Notes: generated by a model not told the origin, from the sequence alone. A stretch of 64,000 nt of DNA from an uncultured Lysobacteraceae bacterium (GCA_902825775.1 CADECF010000003.1:1-64000), one strand, 5' to 3'; shown: positions 37,178 through 48,167, counted from the stretch's first letter. A program made the numbers and translations.

Positions 37178-38440
37178 CTACCACGTGTCTTCCAGCATCC
37201 GCGGCCTGCACGCCAGCCAGCCGCCGACGATCAGCACGGCCACCGCCGTGACTAGCATCGCGAATGGCCATAGCCACCCGTGCGTAACCTCATGCAATAC
37301 GCCGAACGACAACGGACCGATGCAGCTGACCGCGTAGCCCAAACCCTGCATGAAGCCGGACATCGCCGCCGAACCCGCGGGCGTGCGCGTGCGCAGGTTG
37401 ATCAGCGTCAGCGACAACGGGAAGGTGCTCGGGCCCAGGCCCAACAACGCCACCCACAGCACCGGCAGCGCCATCGGCGCGAACAGCAGGCCGGCGAAGG
37501 CGGACAGATGGCACAGCGCGCACGCCAGTACGATCGGAAAAGGATTTTTCATCCGCACCGCGATGGCCGGCATCAGCAGCGCGCTGATCAGGCCCAGCGT
37601 CGAGAACAGTGCGACCATCGCGCCGCCGAACGCCGGCGTGGCGCCGGCTTCGATCAGCAGCTTCGGCAGCCAGGTGAACATCGAGTACGTGATCAGCGAG
37701 GTCATGCCGAACATCAGCGCCATGCCCCATGCGATCGAAGAACGCCACGCTTTGCCGCGCGCCGGCGGCGCGGCTAGTTCCGGCGCTTCGTCGTCGGCCG
37801 TGACCGCGCGATCGTGGCTGCGCGCCAAGGGCGAATCCTTGCGGCGTTCGATCAGCAATACGCCGATCCACGGCAGTACCGCAGCGACGGCGACCAGCGC
37901 CCAAGCGCCCAGCGATACGCGCCAGCCCGCTTCGGCCGCCAGAGGCACCGCGACCAGGGCGGGCAGGATCGTCCCGAACTGCAGCACCGTGATGTATAGC
38001 GTGCTCACCGCGCCTACGCGTTCGGGGAAATAGCGTTTGACCAGCGGCGGCAGCACCACATTGCCCATGCCCATGCCGGCCAGCGCGATCACCGAGCCGA
38101 TCAGCAGGACAGCGGTATCGCCGGCGGCAGAGCGCACCACCAGACCCGTCGCCGCGAGCAGCATCGACAGCAAGGCCGCGCGCTCCAACCCGATCCGGTG
38201 GGCGATGGCCGGTGTGATCACGCCGAAGGCCGCGAACGCGGCGCTGGGCAGCATGCCGAACACGCCGGTCATGGTCGATCCGAAACCGAACAACCGGCCC
38301 AAATCGTCGAGCAGCGGCGTCAACGAGGTGACCGCGGTACGCAGATTGAAGGCCGCCAGCGCGATGCCGAACAGCACCAGCGCCCGGCCGTTCCACGAAC
38401 GCGATGCCGCGGTGGAATCCATCTTGTCGACGTTACTCAT
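37178..38440 (-). CDS. MFS transporter, CynX/NimT family
   Basis: A 420-residue membrane protein with about 12 hydrophobic segments. ALAAFNLRTAVTSLTPLLDDL near the N-terminus and the SLTLINLRTRTPAGSAAMSGFMQGLGYAVSCIGPL block are hallmarks of the CynX/NimT branch, which includes cyanate and 2-nitroimidazole transporters. A long hydrophilic loop between helices 6 and 7 (residues about 200-235) is usual. It converges on the ester hydrolase gene, and no catabolic enzymes are adjacent, so the substrate is unknown. Confidence 0.87.
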   Translation of the reverse strand: MSNVDKMDSTAASRSWNGRALVLFGIALAAFNLRTAVTSLTPLLDDLGRLFGFGSTMTGVFGMLPSAAFAAFGVITPAIAHRIGLERAALLSMLLAATGLVVRSAAGDTAVLLIGSVIALAGMGMGNVVLPPLVKRYFPERVGAVSTLYITVLQFGTILPALVAVPLAAEAGWRVSLGAWALVAVAAVLPWIGVLLIERRKDSPLARSHDRAVTADDEAPELAAPPARGKAWRSSIAWGMALMFGMTSLITYSMFTWLPKLLIEAGATPAFGGAMVALFSTLGLISALLMPAIAVRMKNPFPIVLACALCHLSAFAGLLFAPMALPVLWVALLGLGPSTFPLSLTLINLRTRTPAGSAAMSGFMQGLGYAVSCIGPLSFGVLHEVTHGWLWPFAMLVTAVAVLIVGGWLACRPRMLEDTW

Positions 38441-38760
38441 TGCGGCCCCGATCGTGCGGCCGACAGTTTAGCCGGGCGGCGTCGGTCGACGCTTCGGGTA
38501 CGACGCAACGCAGCGTTGCGCGGCTTGAGGAGTGGCGCATTCCCGCTTTCGGACAGCGCCGAAAACCCCGACATGCGCCTGATGCGCACGCCGGCCGTTT
38601 GTCCAGCCATTTCGGATGCGTAGCGGTGCGCTCGCGCTGAATCGGCTGCAGTCTGAACGACGAGATCCGTATCGGACCTAGCCAGGAGGAGACGATCGAC
38701 CCTGATGGCCGCCAAGCCGCAAAAAACCGGCATCTGCGGTTTGTAAGTCATTGATTCAAT
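38441..38760. other. Intergenic region between MFS gene and tRNA-Pro
   Basis: No gene is supported in these 320 bases. An antisense frame at 38437-38751 has no recognisable domain and an arginine-rich composition typical of spurious frames. The promoter of the MFS gene should lie in the left part. No repeat of families A-D was found here. Confidence 0.5.
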
Positions 38761-38837
<77 letters not shown>

Positions 38838-39160
38838 ACAGGTGAGCCGCGCATTGTAGTGATTGGGGCGGTGTCGGGGCAATAGCGGCGCGTCCGTTCT
38901 TAGGTTTTCCCGCTCCCGTTCACGGGAGAGGGACAGGCGCGCAGCGCCAGGGAGCGGGTTCGGCTGTTCGCGAACCCGACCAGCAAAAGCTCATTCGCCT
39001 GGTGGTCTTGCAAACTTTTCGCCAAAAGCCGACCCCTCTCCCTGGCCCTTCGGGCCTGTCTCTTTCCCATAAAGGGAGAGGGAAGAGCGCCCCTTGGGAG
39101 AGGGAAAAGCGCGTGCCCGCTACACTGTGCGGATTCTTCGCAAGCGTTCCGGAGTTCCGC
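38838..39160. repeat. Intergenic repeat cluster upstream of hisS
   Basis: No gene is seen. CTCCCGTTCACGGGAGAGG (about 38911-38930) and CCCTCTCCCTGGCCC...AAAGGGAGAGGG (about 39036-39080) are hairpin motifs of the GGGAGAGG type, with further GGGAGAGGG units to 39106. The last bases before TTG 39161 contain TACACT (39121-39126), a possible -10 box with no good -35. Confidence 0.6.
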
Positions 39161-40549
39161 TTGATCAAGCCCCGCACCCCGCCCGGCGTCATGGAGCTGT
39201 TGCCCCGCGACCAGATCGCGTTCCAGCGCATGCTCGATACGATCCGGCTGACTTTCGAGCGCTTCGGCTTCCTGCCGGTGGAGACGCCGGTGATGGAGCT
39301 GTCGGAGGTGCTGTTGACCAAGTCCGGCGGCGAGACCGAGCGGCAGGTGTATTTCGTCCAATCCACCGGCGCGCTGGAGAAATCCGCCGGCGAGGGCATG
39401 CCCGAACTGGCGCTGCGCTTCGATCTGACCGTGCCGCTGGCGCGTTACGTCGCCGAGCACGAACACGATCTGGCTTTCCCGTTCCGGCGCTACCAGATGC
39501 AGCGCGTCTACCGGGGCGAGCGCGCCCAGCGCGGGCGTTTCCGCGAGTTCTACCAGTGCGACATCGACGTGATCGGTAAGGATTCGCTGTCGATCCGCCA
39601 CGATGCCGAGATCCCGGCCGTGATCCAGTCGGTGTTCGATGCGCTGGCGATCGGCGATTTCACCATCCAGCTCAACCACCGCAAGCTGTTGCGCGGCTAT
39701 TTCGAAGGGTTGGGCATCGAAGACGAGCGCCAGGTCGCGGTGCTGCGCGAAATCGACAAGCTCGACAAACGCGGCGAGGACGCGGTGCGCGCCACCCTGG
39801 CCGGCGAAGGCTTCGGCCTTGCTGCGGGTGCGATCGACAAGCTGATGGCGTTCTCGCAGGTGCGCTCGCGCAGCCACGAAGACGCGTTGGCCAGGCTTGC
39901 CGCGCTCGGTGCCGGCACGACGCTGTTCGACGAAGGCCGCGACGAGTTGCGCGAAGTGCTGCAGCGACTCAAAGCGATGGGCGTGCCGGAATCGCGTTAC
40001 GCGATCAACCTGTCGATCGCGCGCGGCTTGGATTACTACACCGGCTTGGTCTACGAGACCACGCTCGATGCGCATCCGCAGATCGGTTCGATCTGCTCTG
40101 GCGGGCGATACGACAATCTGGCCAGCCATTACACCAAGTCCAAGCTGCCGGGCGTCGGCATTTCGATCGGCCTGACCCGGCTGTTCTGGCAGTTGCGCGA
40201 GGCCGGATTGATCGCCAGCGCGGAAAGCTCGGTCGACGCGCTGGTCACCTTGCTCGACGACGAAGGCCTGGATCACGCGCTGTCGCTATCGCAGCAGTTG
40301 CGCGCAGCCGGCTTGAACGTCGAAACGCAGCTCGAGCCGCGCAAGTTGGCCAAGCAACTGCAGTACGCCGACCGCGCCGGTATCCGCTTCGTAGTCATTC
40401 GCGGCGGCGACGAAGCGGCCAAGGGCATGGTGGCGGTGAAGGACCTGCGTCGCGGCGAACAGTTCGAAGTGGCCGACGCGGATCTGGCGCGTACGTTGCT
40501 GATCGAACGCGAACAATGGCGTGCCTTGCCGGCGGAGGGCCAGCGATGA
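39161..40549 (+). CDS. hisS: Histidyl-tRNA synthetase
   Basis: A 462-residue class II synthetase. The start is TTG 39161 ([18 protein letters not shown]), with GGAG 10 bases upstream; no closer ATG leaves the conserved N-terminus intact. Motif 2 is [26 protein letters not shown]. The histidine-A loop is [11 protein letters not shown], and motif 3 is [11 protein letters not shown]. It charges tRNA-His. Its stop overlaps the ammonia-lyase gene by 4 bases, linking a histidine-using enzyme to a possible histidine-degrading one, and the his operon follows about 3 kb downstream. Confidence 0.95.
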   Translation: MIKPRTPPGVMELLPRDQIAFQRMLDTIRLTFERFGFLPVETPVMELSEVLLTKSGGETERQVYFVQSTGALEKSAGEGMPELALRFDLTVPLARYVAEHEHDLAFPFRRYQMQRVYRGERAQRGRFREFYQCDIDVIGKDSLSIRHDAEIPAVIQSVFDALAIGDFTIQLNHRKLLRGYFEGLGIEDERQVAVLREIDKLDKRGEDAVRATLAGEGFGLAAGAIDKLMAFSQVRSRSHEDALARLAALGAGTTLFDEGRDELREVLQRLKAMGVPESRYAINLSIARGLDYYTGLVYETTLDAHPQIGSICSGGRYDNLASHYTKSKLPGVGISIGLTRLFWQLREAGLIASAESSVDALVTLLDDEGLDHALSLSQQLRAAGLNVETQLEPRKLAKQLQYADRAGIRFVVIRGGDEAAKGMVAVKDLRRGEQFEVADADLARTLLIEREQWRALPAEGQR

Positions 40550-42438
40550 GCGCTGCGATTCTGCTGGATGGCTGCTCGCTGACCCGCGAGCAATTGGTCG
40601 CGGTCGGGCAGGGCGCGCAGGTGCGGCTCGACGACGGCGCGCTCCGTGCGGTCGCGCGCGCGGCCGAATTCCTAGCCGAGCAAGTACGCCGCGAGGAACC
40701 CATCTACGGCGTCTCGACAGGGTTCGGCAGCAATGCCGACAAACTGCTCGGCGCGCATCCCCTGCGCGACGAATTGCCGGGCGCCAAGCCATCGGGACGT
40801 TCCTTGCACGAAGAACTGCAGCGCAACCTGATCGTCACCCATGCGGTCTGCGTCGGCGAGCCGTTCGCGGCCGACGTGGTGCGCGCGATGCTGTGCATCC
40901 GCATCAACACGTTGTTGCGCGGGCATTCCGGCATCCGCGTGCAGACTCTGCAGGCGTTGGCCGCGATGCTCAACGCGGGCGTCGTGCCGGTAGTGCCGCA
41001 ACTGGGTTCGGTCGGCGCAAGCGGCGATCTGGCGCCGTTGTCGCATCTGGCGATCGTACTGCTGGGCGGCGGCGAAGCGTTCTTCGGCGGCGAACGCATG
41101 CCGGGCGCGCAGGCTTTGCAGCGCGCCGGCCTGCAGCCGGTCTCGCTGTCTTACAAGGAAGGCCTGGCGCTGAACAACGGCACCGCGCAGATGCTCGCCA
41201 CCGGCGTGCTGGCGCTGCAGAAATTGGACGACCTGCTCGATACCGCCGATCTGGCCGCAGCCATGACCATCGATGCCTTCGCCGGGCGGCTCGGCGCGTT
41301 CGCGGAAGAGGTCCATGCGCTGCGTCCGCATCCGGGTCAGGTGGAGACGGCCGCGAACCTGCGCGCGCTGCTCACCGGATCCACGCTGGCCGATATCCCT
41401 TACCACCTGGTGCCGCGCTTCAAGCAATGGCTGCCGCAGAGTTGGGATACGAGCGAATCGCAGCAGCTGGGTTTCGACATCGGCTGGGACTGGGTGCCGT
41501 TGTCGCAGCGTCACGGCCGCGAGAAGTTTTACACGCGTTTCAAGCCTTTCCGCGGCGGCAAGAAGCATCAGCCGCAGGACAGTTATTCGCTGCGCTGCAT
41601 CCCGCAGGTGCACGGTGCGGTGCGCGATGCGGTGGCGCAGGCCAAGCGCGTGTTCGACATCGAACTCAATGCCGTTACCGACAATCCGCTGGTATTCCCG
41701 GATGCGCGCGCGGAGCACGTCGAACAGCAGGTGATCTCCGCGGGCCATTTCCACGGCATGCCGCTGGCGTTGGCGATGAGCTACGTCAAGGCCGCGATTC
41801 CGGTGCTGGCCTCGATTTCCGAGCGCCGCCTCAATAAGCTCGTCGACCCGGCCACCAACGACGGCCTGCCGCCGTTCCTGATCGGCAACGAGGACGGCAC
41901 CGAGTCGGGCTTCATGATCGTGCAATACACCGCCGCGGCGATCGTCAACGATCTCACCAGCCGGGCGATGCCGGCATCCGTGTACTCGATCCCGACCTCG
42001 GCCAACGCCGAGGACCATGTATCGATGGGCGCCAACGAAGCGCGCCATGCGCTGGCCATGACGGACGACCTGGGTAAGGTGCTTGCGCTGGAGCTGTACA
42101 CGGCCGCGCAGGCGCTGGATCTGCGCCGCGACATGATCAATGCGGCGCGTGGATTGGCCGATCGTGCGGATGCGGAAGGTTTCGCCGCGAAAGTGCAGGG
42201 CGGTCCTGCTTCGGGCGATCGCAGCGGCTTCATCGCAGAAGTCGAATCGCTGCGCGCCGAGTTGTCGGCTGCCGAGACCTTCCATCCCGGAAACGCGGTC
42301 GCGCGGGCGCATGCGGCGCTGCGTGCGTCGATTCCGTTCCTGGAACGCGACCGTGCGATGGATGGCGAAGTGGCGGCCGCGGTGCGGCTGGTCGCAGATG
42401 GCAGTCTGCTGGCTGCCAGCCGCGCCGCCGGGCGATAG
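40546..42438 (+). CDS. Aromatic amino acid ammonia-lyase (HAL/PAL/TAL family) with a large insertion
   Basis: A 630-residue lyase from ATG 40546, overlapping hisS (ATGA). The MIO prosthetic group triad is A158-S159-G160 in [14 protein letters not shown], the catalytic tyrosine is Y54 in IYGVSTGFG, and [13 protein letters not shown] and NAEDHVSM are conserved. The TH at residues 98-99 ([11 protein letters not shown]) corresponds to the SH of histidine ammonia-lyase, and the E of NAEDHVS is kept, which favours histidine. Against that, it is about 120 residues longer than HutH, with an insertion of about 70 residues before QDSYSLRC ([14 protein letters not shown] to GGKKHQ). No hutU, hutI or hutG is nearby. 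Substrate undecided. Confidence 0.88.
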   Translation: MSAAILLDGCSLTREQLVAVGQGAQVRLDDGALRAVARAAEFLAEQVRREEPIYGVSTGFGSNADKLLGAHPLRDELPGAKPSGRSLHEELQRNLIVTHAVCVGEPFAADVVRAMLCIRINTLLRGHSGIRVQTLQALAAMLNAGVVPVVPQLGSVGASGDLAPLSHLAIVLLGGGEAFFGGERMPGAQALQRAGLQPVSLSYKEGLALNNGTAQMLATGVLALQKLDDLLDTADLAAAMTIDAFAGRLGAFAEEVHALRPHPGQVETAANLRALLTGSTLADIPYHLVPRFKQWLPQSWDTSESQQLGFDIGWDWVPLSQRHGREKFYTRFKPFRGGKKHQPQDSYSLRCIPQVHGAVRDAVAQAKRVFDIELNAVTDNPLVFPDARAEHVEQQVISAGHFHGMPLALAMSYVKAAIPVLASISERRLNKLVDPATNDGLPPFLIGNEDGTESGFMIVQYTAAAIVNDLTSRAMPASVYSIPTSANAEDHVSMGANEARHALAMTDDLGKVLALELYTAAQALDLRRDMINAARGLADRADAEGFAAKVQGGPASGDRSGFIAEVESLRAELSAAETFHPGNAVARAHAALRASIPFLERDRAMDGEVAAAVRLVADGSLLAASRAAGR

Positions 42439-42481
42439 GCTTTTTTGTAGCGCCGAGCTTGCTCGGCTGCTCTTGCTCCTT

Positions 42482-42549
42482 GTGGGAGCGGCTTCAGCCG
42501 CGAGCTTTTCGAGCCAGGTCAAAAGCTCGCGGCTGAAGCCGCTCCCGCA
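42482..42549. repeat. Family A inverted repeat
   Basis: GTGGGAGCGGCTTCAGCCGC plus GAGCTTTTCGA; right arm AAAGCTCGCGGCTGAAGCCG plus CTCCCGC. A small GCCGAGCTTGCTCGGC hairpin lies just before it (about 42450-42465). Confidence 0.85.
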
Positions 42550-42552
42550 GAA

Positions 42553-43233
42553 TCACACCGCTCGCATCGACCGGCGCTTGAGCTCCAGCGCCGCGATGCA
42601 GACGACCAGAATCAACATGCGCAAAGCATCCAGCGAATCGGAAAACGGATCGCCGTTGCGCGCGTGCGTGCCGATCGCGCCGACCATCATCAAACCCAGC
42701 CCGCATGCGGCGATGAAGCGCGTGCGCGGTACCGGCAGGGCCAACGATCCGGCGATCTCGGCCAGCATTACGGCGTACATGAACCAGATCGGGTAACCGG
42801 AGTTCGTGAAGAACTCGCGCATCTCGCCATCGTGCGCCGCTTTGCCGATCTCGAAGCCGAAGAACGCGAGGGCGACGTAGATGGCCAGGCCGGCGAGCAC
42901 GGACTGCGATGCGGCGAACCCGCGCGTCGCGGCGCGCTTTCCGAACAAGGCCAACCCTGCCGCCGCCACCGCTGTGCCGACGACCAGCCAACCTGCATAG
43001 CTCAAGCCGCGCAGCATCGCGCGAGCCGGACCAGCGATGACGGAACCCGGCAACGACACGGCCGCCACGCCCAATAGGCCCGCAAAGGCCAGTACGGCGC
43101 ATAGCCACAGGAAGACGCGTGCGAGCCTGCGGGCCGATTTCGGCGTGCGTAAGGCACGGATCGCCAGGCCCGTTATAGCGATAGCAAGCGACAAGTACAG
43201 GAAGAACGCGACCGTCGGATCCATGGCGTCCAC
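42553..43233 (-). CDS. DoxX-like family membrane protein
   Basis: A 226-residue protein with about six to seven membrane segments, the first at residues 6-24. The C-terminal half carries the DoxX-like pattern NSGYPIWFMYAVMLAEIAGSLALP, PRTRFIAACGLGLMMVGAIGTH and NGDPFSDSLDALR. Such proteins are small quinone- or redox-related membrane proteins of uncertain role. It is convergent with the ammonia-lyase gene and divergent from hisR, whose promoter region it faces across 185 bases. Confidence 0.85.
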   Translation of the reverse strand: MDAMDPTVAFFLYLSLAIAITGLAIRALRTPKSARRLARVFLWLCAVLAFAGLLGVAAVSLPGSVIAGPARAMLRGLSYAGWLVVGTAVAAAGLALFGKRAATRGFAASQSVLAGLAIYVALAFFGFEIGKAAHDGEMREFFTNSGYPIWFMYAVMLAEIAGSLALPVPRTRFIAACGLGLMMVGAIGTHARNGDPFSDSLDALRMLILVVCIAALELKRRSMRAV

Positions 43234-43364
43234 CAGAATCGCCGGCGGCGCCGGCGCTATCGCGGCAATCTAAGTGCCGGCGGCGTGGAACAGAATAGGG
43301 CGGAAGTCATCGCTGCGGTCCGGGGCGCGTGCCCGAAGCGGGTCCGGGCAAGGCCGGGCGTCGC

Positions 43365-43393
43365 TTGACCGGAACGTTCCATTGGATTAATGT
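43365..43393 (+). promoter_or_regulatory. Promoter of hisR and the his operon
   Basis: TTGACC at 43365-43370 and TAATGT at 43388-43393 are 17 bases apart. The -10 hexamer lies within the left arm of the palindromic operator, so bound repressor would block the polymerase. Confidence 0.65.
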
Positions 43394-43415
43394 ATTAACA
43401 CGCTAATACATTAAT
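43386..43415. promoter_or_regulatory. Perfect palindromic operator upstream of hisR
   Basis: ATTAATGTATTA (43386-43397) and TAATACATTAAT (43404-43415) are perfect 12-base inverted arms around ACACGC. It overlaps the -10 box and ends 3 bases before the start codon of the TrpR-like regulator, as expected for autoregulation. It is strikingly AT-rich for this genome. Confidence 0.8.
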
Positions 43416-43418
43416 ACG

Positions 43419-43745
43419 ATGAAACAACGCCTCGAGCCCCTGCCGGAACGCGACGCCGATGCCTCCCTGAAGGCCTTGGCGAAGGCGCTTGCCGCGCTGG
43501 ACCGGCCCGACGACGTGCGCGCCTTCCTCGAAGACCTGTGCACGCCGGCCGAGCTGGAAGCCATGGCCGACCGTTGGCGGGTGGTGCCGCTGCTGCTGCA
43601 AGGCGTGCCGTATCGCGAGATCCACGACCGCACCCTGGTCAGCGTCACCACCATCGGCCGCGTCGCGCGCACGCTCGAGCGCGGTGCCGGCGGCTATGCG
43701 ACTGCGGCCAAGCGCCAGCACCCGCGTCTTATTCCCTCCCATTGA
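43419..43745 (+). CDS. hisR: TrpR/YerC/YecD family repressor, probable histidine regulator
   Basis: A 108-residue helix-turn-helix protein of the Trp-repressor superfamily. [54 protein letters not shown] carries the helix-turn-helix ([18 protein letters not shown]) and the [11 protein letters not shown] signature of the YerC/YecD branch. It begins a transcript with hisG 11 bases downstream. In Xanthomonadales a TrpR-like regulator called HisR is predicted to control his genes, and position plus operator support that here. It presumably binds histidine as corepressor, which is inference. Confidence 0.8.
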   Translation: MKQRLEPLPERDADASLKALAKALAALDRPDDVRAFLEDLCTPAELEAMADRWRVVPLLLQGVPYREIHDRTLVSVTTIGRVARTLERGAGGYATAAKRQHPRLIPSH

Positions 43746-43756
43746 GCGTGCCCGTC

Positions 43757-44668
43757 ATGAGCCCTTCCGCCCTGCCGGCGGCGCGCGACCGTTTGCGCGT
43801 CGCCATCCAGAAATCAGGCCGCCTTAGCGAGCCGGCGCGAGCGTTGCTGGCGTCGTGCGGGCTGAGCTGGCGCGAGAGCCGAGACCGCCTGTTCTGTTAT
43901 GGCGAATCGCTGCCGGTCGACCTGCTGCTGGTGCGCGACGACGATATTCCGGGATTGATCGCCGACGGCGTTTGCGACCTCGGTATCGTCGGCCGCAATG
44001 TGCTGGCCGAACATCTGCTGCAACGTAGCAACGGCGGGGCCGACAAATACCGCGAGTGGCGAGCGCTCGGTTTCGGCGGCTGCCGGCTCGACATCGCCGT
44101 CCCCGACGGCTGGCAATGGGACGGGCCCGCGCAATTGCGCGACAAGCGCATCGCCACCAGCTATCCGGCTCTGCTCGGTGCCTGGCTGCGCGAGCAGGGT
44201 ATCGCGGCCGAGGTGGTGGCGTTGTCCGGTTCGGTCGAGATCGCGCCGCGGCTGGGGCAGGCCGATGCGATCTGCGACTTGGTTTCCAGCGGTGTCACGC
44301 TCGCCGCCAACCAGCTCAAACCCGTACTGACCTTGCTGCAGAGCGAGGCGGTGCTGGCCGGCCCTGCGACGCCATTCGTCGATGCGCGCGAAGAACTCGC
44401 CGCATTGCTGCTGCGCCGGCTCGACGGCGTATTGCGATTGAAGGACAGCAAGCTGCTGCTGTTCCAGGCCCAGCGCCAGACCGTGCCCGCGCTGTTGAAA
44501 CTGCTGCCCGACGCGGAGCCGCCGACCATGCTGCAGGTGGACGGCGGCGACACGCTCGCGTTGCAGGCGCTGTGTCACGGCGCGATGACCTGGCAACGCC
44601 TGGAAGACCTGAAGCATGCCGGTGCACGCGGCCTGATGGTGTTGCCGGTCGAGAGGATGCTGGCATGA
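43757..44668 (+). CDS. hisG: ATP phosphoribosyltransferase, long form
   Basis: A 303-residue enzyme that joins ATP and PRPP in the first, feedback-controlled step of histidine synthesis. ATG 43757 is chosen (GTG 43748 is an in-frame alternative). [11 protein letters not shown] opens the catalytic domain, [16 protein letters not shown] is the PRPP-binding motif, and the C-terminal about 80 residues are the ACT-like regulatory domain present only in the long form (HisG-L). It therefore should not need HisZ. Its stop overlaps hisD by 4 bases. Confidence 0.95.
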   Translation: MSPSALPAARDRLRVAIQKSGRLSEPARALLASCGLSWRESRDRLFCYGESLPVDLLLVRDDDIPGLIADGVCDLGIVGRNVLAEHLLQRSNGGADKYREWRALGFGGCRLDIAVPDGWQWDGPAQLRDKRIATSYPALLGAWLREQGIAAEVVALSGSVEIAPRLGQADAICDLVSSGVTLAANQLKPVLTLLQSEAVLAGPATPFVDAREELAALLLRRLDGVLRLKDSKLLLFQAQRQTVPALLKLLPDAEPPTMLQVDGGDTLALQALCHGAMTWQRLEDLKHAGARGLMVLPVERMLA

Positions 44669-45978
44669 ACCCGCTGGCCCGCCGCATCGACTGGAGCGCA
44701 TTGGACGATGCGCAGCGCGAACGCCTGTTGCAGCGCCCGGCGCAGGCGGCTTCGGCGCAAGTCCAGGCGAGCGTCGCGGAAATTCTCAAGCAGGTGCGCG
44801 AGCGGGGCGATGCCGCGCTGCGCTCGCTGACCCTGCAGTTCGATGGCGTGGCGCCGGACGATTTCGCCGTGGGCGAGGCCGAGTTCGCGGAGGCGGAAGC
44901 GATCGTTCCGTTGGAGCTGCGCGTAGCGATGATCGCCGCGGCGCAACGCATCGAAGCTTTTCACCAAGACGGCATGCAGCAAGCCTATACCGTGGAAACC
45001 GCGCCCGGCGTGGTCTGCGAACGCGTGGTGCGCGCCATCGGCCGCGTCGGCCTGTACGTGCCGGCCGGCAGCGCGCCGTTGCCGTCGACGGCCTTGATGC
45101 TCGGCGTGCCTGCGCGTCTCGCCGGTTGCCGCGAGGCGGTGATGTGCACGCCGCCGCGGCGCGACGGCACCGCGGATCCTGCGGTATTGGTCGCCGCCAG
45201 ATTGTGCGGCGTTTCGCGCGTCTACAAGTTGGGCGGCGCGCAGGCGATAGCGGCGATGGCGTTCGGTACCGACAGCGTCTCCCGCTGCGACAAACTGTTC
45301 GGCCCCGGCAACGCCTTCGTCACCGAAGCCAAGCGTCAGGTATCGATGCGCGCCGACGGCGCCGCGATCGACATGCCTGCGGGGCCGTCGGAAGTGCTGG
45401 TGATCGCCGATGCCGGCGCCAATCCTGCCTTCGTCGCCGCGGATTTGTTGTCGCAGGCAGAGCATGGGCCGGATTCGCAGGTCCTGCTGCTGTCGGACGA
45501 CGCTGCGCTGATCGATGCCGTCGAGGCGCAACTGCGGGCGCAGTTGCCGCAGTTGCCGCGCAACGAGATCGCGCAGCGGGCGCTGGCATCCTCGCAGTTG
45601 GTCCGGGTGCAGACGATCGATAGCGCGTTCGACATCAGCAACCGTTACGCGCCGGAACATTTGATTCTTGCCCTGCGCGATCCGCGTGCCTGGCTCGATC
45701 GCGTGGAGGCCGCCGGTTCGGTCTTCCTGGGCGATTGGACGCCGGAAGCGCTCGGCGACTACTGCAGCGGCACCAATCACGTGCTGCCGACCGGCGGGGC
45801 GGCGCGCGCCGTCAGCGGGCTGAGCGTGGCCAGTTTCCAGACCGCGATCAGCGTGCAGGCCGCGCAGCCGCGCGGCATCGTCGCGATCGGACCGTGCGCC
45901 ATCGTGCTGGCCGAAGCCGAAGGCCTGGATGCGCACCGCAATGCCGTCGCGATGCGATTGGCGGAGGCTACGGCGTGA
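44665..45978 (+). CDS. hisD: Histidinol dehydrogenase
   Basis: A 437-residue zinc enzyme performing the last two oxidations, histidinol to histidine, with NAD. Signature blocks are [69 protein letters not shown] and YAPEHL. Start ATG 44665 overlaps the hisG stop codon. The stop overlaps the GTG of hisC. Length and motifs are normal. Confidence 0.96.
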   Translation: MNPLARRIDWSALDDAQRERLLQRPAQAASAQVQASVAEILKQVRERGDAALRSLTLQFDGVAPDDFAVGEAEFAEAEAIVPLELRVAMIAAAQRIEAFHQDGMQQAYTVETAPGVVCERVVRAIGRVGLYVPAGSAPLPSTALMLGVPARLAGCREAVMCTPPRRDGTADPAVLVAARLCGVSRVYKLGGAQAIAAMAFGTDSVSRCDKLFGPGNAFVTEAKRQVSMRADGAAIDMPAGPSEVLVIADAGANPAFVAADLLSQAEHGPDSQVLLLSDDAALIDAVEAQLRAQLPQLPRNEIAQRALASSQLVRVQTIDSAFDISNRYAPEHLILALRDPRAWLDRVEAAGSVFLGDWTPEALGDYCSGTNHVLPTGGAARAVSGLSVASFQTAISVQAAQPRGIVAIGPCAIVLAEAEGLDAHRNAVAMRLAEATA

Positions 45979-47066
45979 ATGCCGGCGACGACGTGCTGGC
46001 GCTGCTGCGCGACGATTTGCGCGGTTTCGCGGGCTATCGCTCCGCACGCAACGAGGCGTCGACGGGCTCGATTTGGCTCAACGCCAATGAAGCGGCGCGG
46101 GCCAACGCGGGCGACGCCACGGGCGATATGCGCCGCTATCCGCAGCCGCAACCGGAACGGCTGCGCACTGCGCTGGCCGATTTGTACGGTTGCACGCCCG
46201 AGCGTTTGCTGACCGGACGCGGCAGCGACGAGGCGATCGACCTGCTGGTGCGCGCCTTCTGCCGGCCGGGCGAAGACGCAGTGCTCGTGGCGCCGCCGGT
46301 GTTCGGCATGTACGCGGTCAGCGCTCGTCTGCAAGGCGCGCGATTGCTGGAAGTGCCGCTGCGCGATAGCGAGCCGGATTTCGAGATCGATCTCGGCGAA
46401 ATCGCGCGGAAGGCCTTGTCGCAGGCGGCGAAGCTGGTATTCCTGTGCTCGCCGGGCAATCCGGCGGGCGGCGTATTGCCTGCCGAAGCGGTGCTCGATC
46501 TGGCGCGCAAGTTGAACGGACATGCGCTGGTGATCGTCGACGAGGCCTACATCGAATTTTCGGATGCGCCATCGTTGGTCGCCCGCGCCGCGTCGCTAGC
46601 GAATATCGTAGTGCTGCGCACTATGTCGAAGGCGCATGCGCTGGCGGCGGCACGCATCGGTTGCGCCATCGGCGATCGCCGCATCGTCGATGCCCTGCGC
46701 CGCTGCCAGGCGCCCTATCCGGTGCCGGGGCCGTGCGCGGCGCAGGCATTGGCGGCGCTGGCGCCGGTATCGCTGGCGGCTACGCGGGCGGCGGTGGAAG
46801 AAGCGCGCAGAGAACGCGCGCGCGTGGCGGCGGCGCTCGCCCATGCGCCCGGCGTACGCCGCGTTTACCCCTCGCAAGCCAATTTCTTGCTGGTGCGATT
46901 CGCGGACGCGGCCGTTGCTTTCCAGCGCCTGCTCGAGGCCGGTGTGGTCGTGCGCGACATGCGTGCGATGCCGCAGCTCAGCGACGCTTTGCGGATCACG
47001 CTGGGCACACCGGTGCAGAACGACACGATGCTCGCCGCGCTGGGCGAGATCGAGGCCGCCGCATGA
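45975..47066 (+). CDS. hisC: Histidinol-phosphate aminotransferase
   Basis: A 363-residue PLP-dependent class I/II aminotransferase from GTG 45975, overlapping hisD by 4 bases (GTGA). WLNANEAA, the [23 protein letters not shown] block, and CSPGNPAGG define the fold. The PLP lysine is in [22 protein letters not shown] supplies the cofactor-ring aspartate/tyrosine. It transaminates imidazole acetol phosphate with glutamate. Note the residue after the lysine differs from the common SKAFGLAG, but the site appears functional. Confidence 0.95.
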   Translation: MNAGDDVLALLRDDLRGFAGYRSARNEASTGSIWLNANEAARANAGDATGDMRRYPQPQPERLRTALADLYGCTPERLLTGRGSDEAIDLLVRAFCRPGEDAVLVAPPVFGMYAVSARLQGARLLEVPLRDSEPDFEIDLGEIARKALSQAAKLVFLCSPGNPAGGVLPAEAVLDLARKLNGHALVIVDEAYIEFSDAPSLVARAASLANIVVLRTMSKAHALAAARIGCAIGDRRIVDALRRCQAPYPVPGPCAAQALAALAPVSLAATRAAVEEARRERARVAAALAHAPGVRRVYPSQANFLLVRFADAAVAFQRLLEAGVVVRDMRAMPQLSDALRITLGTPVQNDTMLAALGEIEAAA

Positions 47067-48136
47067 AACCGATATTGTTCATCGATCGCGACGGCACCCT
47101 GATCGAGGAGCCGGCCGATTTTCAGATCGACGCCTACGAAAAACTGCGTTTCGTAGCCGACGCGGTGCCCGCGCTGCTCAAGCTGCTCGATGCGGGTTAT
47201 GAGTTCGTGATCGTCAGTAACCAGGACGGGCTCGGTACCGAACATTATCCGCGTGCGTCGTTCGACGGTCCGCACCGGCTGATGCTGCAGATGTTCGAAA
47301 GCCAGGGCATCCGTTTTCGCGATGTGCTGATCGACGAAAGCCTGCCGCAGGAGAACAAACCCACGCGCAAACCCGGCATCGGCCTGGCATTGCCGTATCT
47401 GAAGGATCGCGGCATCGACTGGACGCGTTCGGCGATGGTCGGCGACCGCGAAACCGACCTGCTTTTCGCGGTCAATCTCGGCATCCGCGGTTTCCAACTG
47501 CGCACGGCGCAGTTCGGCGGCGATTGGGACTGGGTAGGGATCGCGCACGAGCTCGCGGACGCGCCCAGGCGCGCGGCCGTGCGACGCGACACGCGCGAAA
47601 CGCGGATCCGGGTGGACATCGACCTGGACCGCGAGGCGGAACCCCAAGCCGACACAGGGCTGCCGTTCTTCGATCACATGCTGGAACAGCTCGGCAAGCA
47701 CGGCGGTTTCGCGCTGCAAGTGCGCGCCGAGGGCGATCTCCACATCGACGAACACCACACCGTCGAAGACACCGGTCTGGCCTTGGGCCAGGCCCTGCGC
47801 GAGGCGCTGGGCGACAAACGCGGCATCGGCCGCTACGGTTTCACCCTGCCGATGGACGAAAGTTTGGCCAGCGCGGCGCTGGACTTCGGCGGCCGCCCTT
47901 GCTTCGTCTTCGCCGGCGAATTCCGGCGCGAGCGGGTAGGCGATCTGCCTACCGAACTGGTGCCGCATTTCTTTCGCTCGTTATGCGATGCCTCGGGCCT
48001 CAACCTCAACCTGCAGGTGACCGGCGACAACGATCATCACAAGATCGAAGCCTGCTTCAAATCGACGGCGCGCGCGTTGCGCCAGGCGATCAGGCGCGAG
48101 GGCGTTACGTTGCCCAGCACGAAAGGCCGGCTGTGA
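47063..48136 (+). CDS. hisB: Bifunctional histidinol-phosphatase / imidazoleglycerol-phosphate dehydratase
   Basis: A 357-residue fusion as in enteric bacteria. Residues 1 to about 165 form a HAD phosphatase (nucleophile D8 and acid D10 in [32 protein letters not shown]). Residues about 170-357 are the IGPD half, with metal-binding motifs [21 protein letters not shown] and [12 protein letters not shown]. It covers steps six and eight of the pathway. ATG 47063 overlaps the hisC stop. The gap to hisH is 31 bases, the longest inside the operon. Confidence 0.96.
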   Translation: MKPILFIDRDGTLIEEPADFQIDAYEKLRFVADAVPALLKLLDAGYEFVIVSNQDGLGTEHYPRASFDGPHRLMLQMFESQGIRFRDVLIDESLPQENKPTRKPGIGLALPYLKDRGIDWTRSAMVGDRETDLLFAVNLGIRGFQLRTAQFGGDWDWVGIAHELADAPRRAAVRRDTRETRIRVDIDLDREAEPQADTGLPFFDHMLEQLGKHGGFALQVRAEGDLHIDEHHTVEDTGLALGQALREALGDKRGIGRYGFTLPMDESLASAALDFGGRPCFVFAGEFRRERVGDLPTELVPHFFRSLCDASGLNLNLQVTGDNDHHKIEACFKSTARALRQAIRREGVTLPSTKGRL

Positions 48137-48167
48137 ACTTCAATGCCGCGAGCGGGGTCGGGCGGTC

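Noticed and set aside
38437-38751. A 104-codon minus-strand frame before tRNA-Pro
   Set aside because: No ribosome site or known motif, and arginine-rich composition like other spurious frames.
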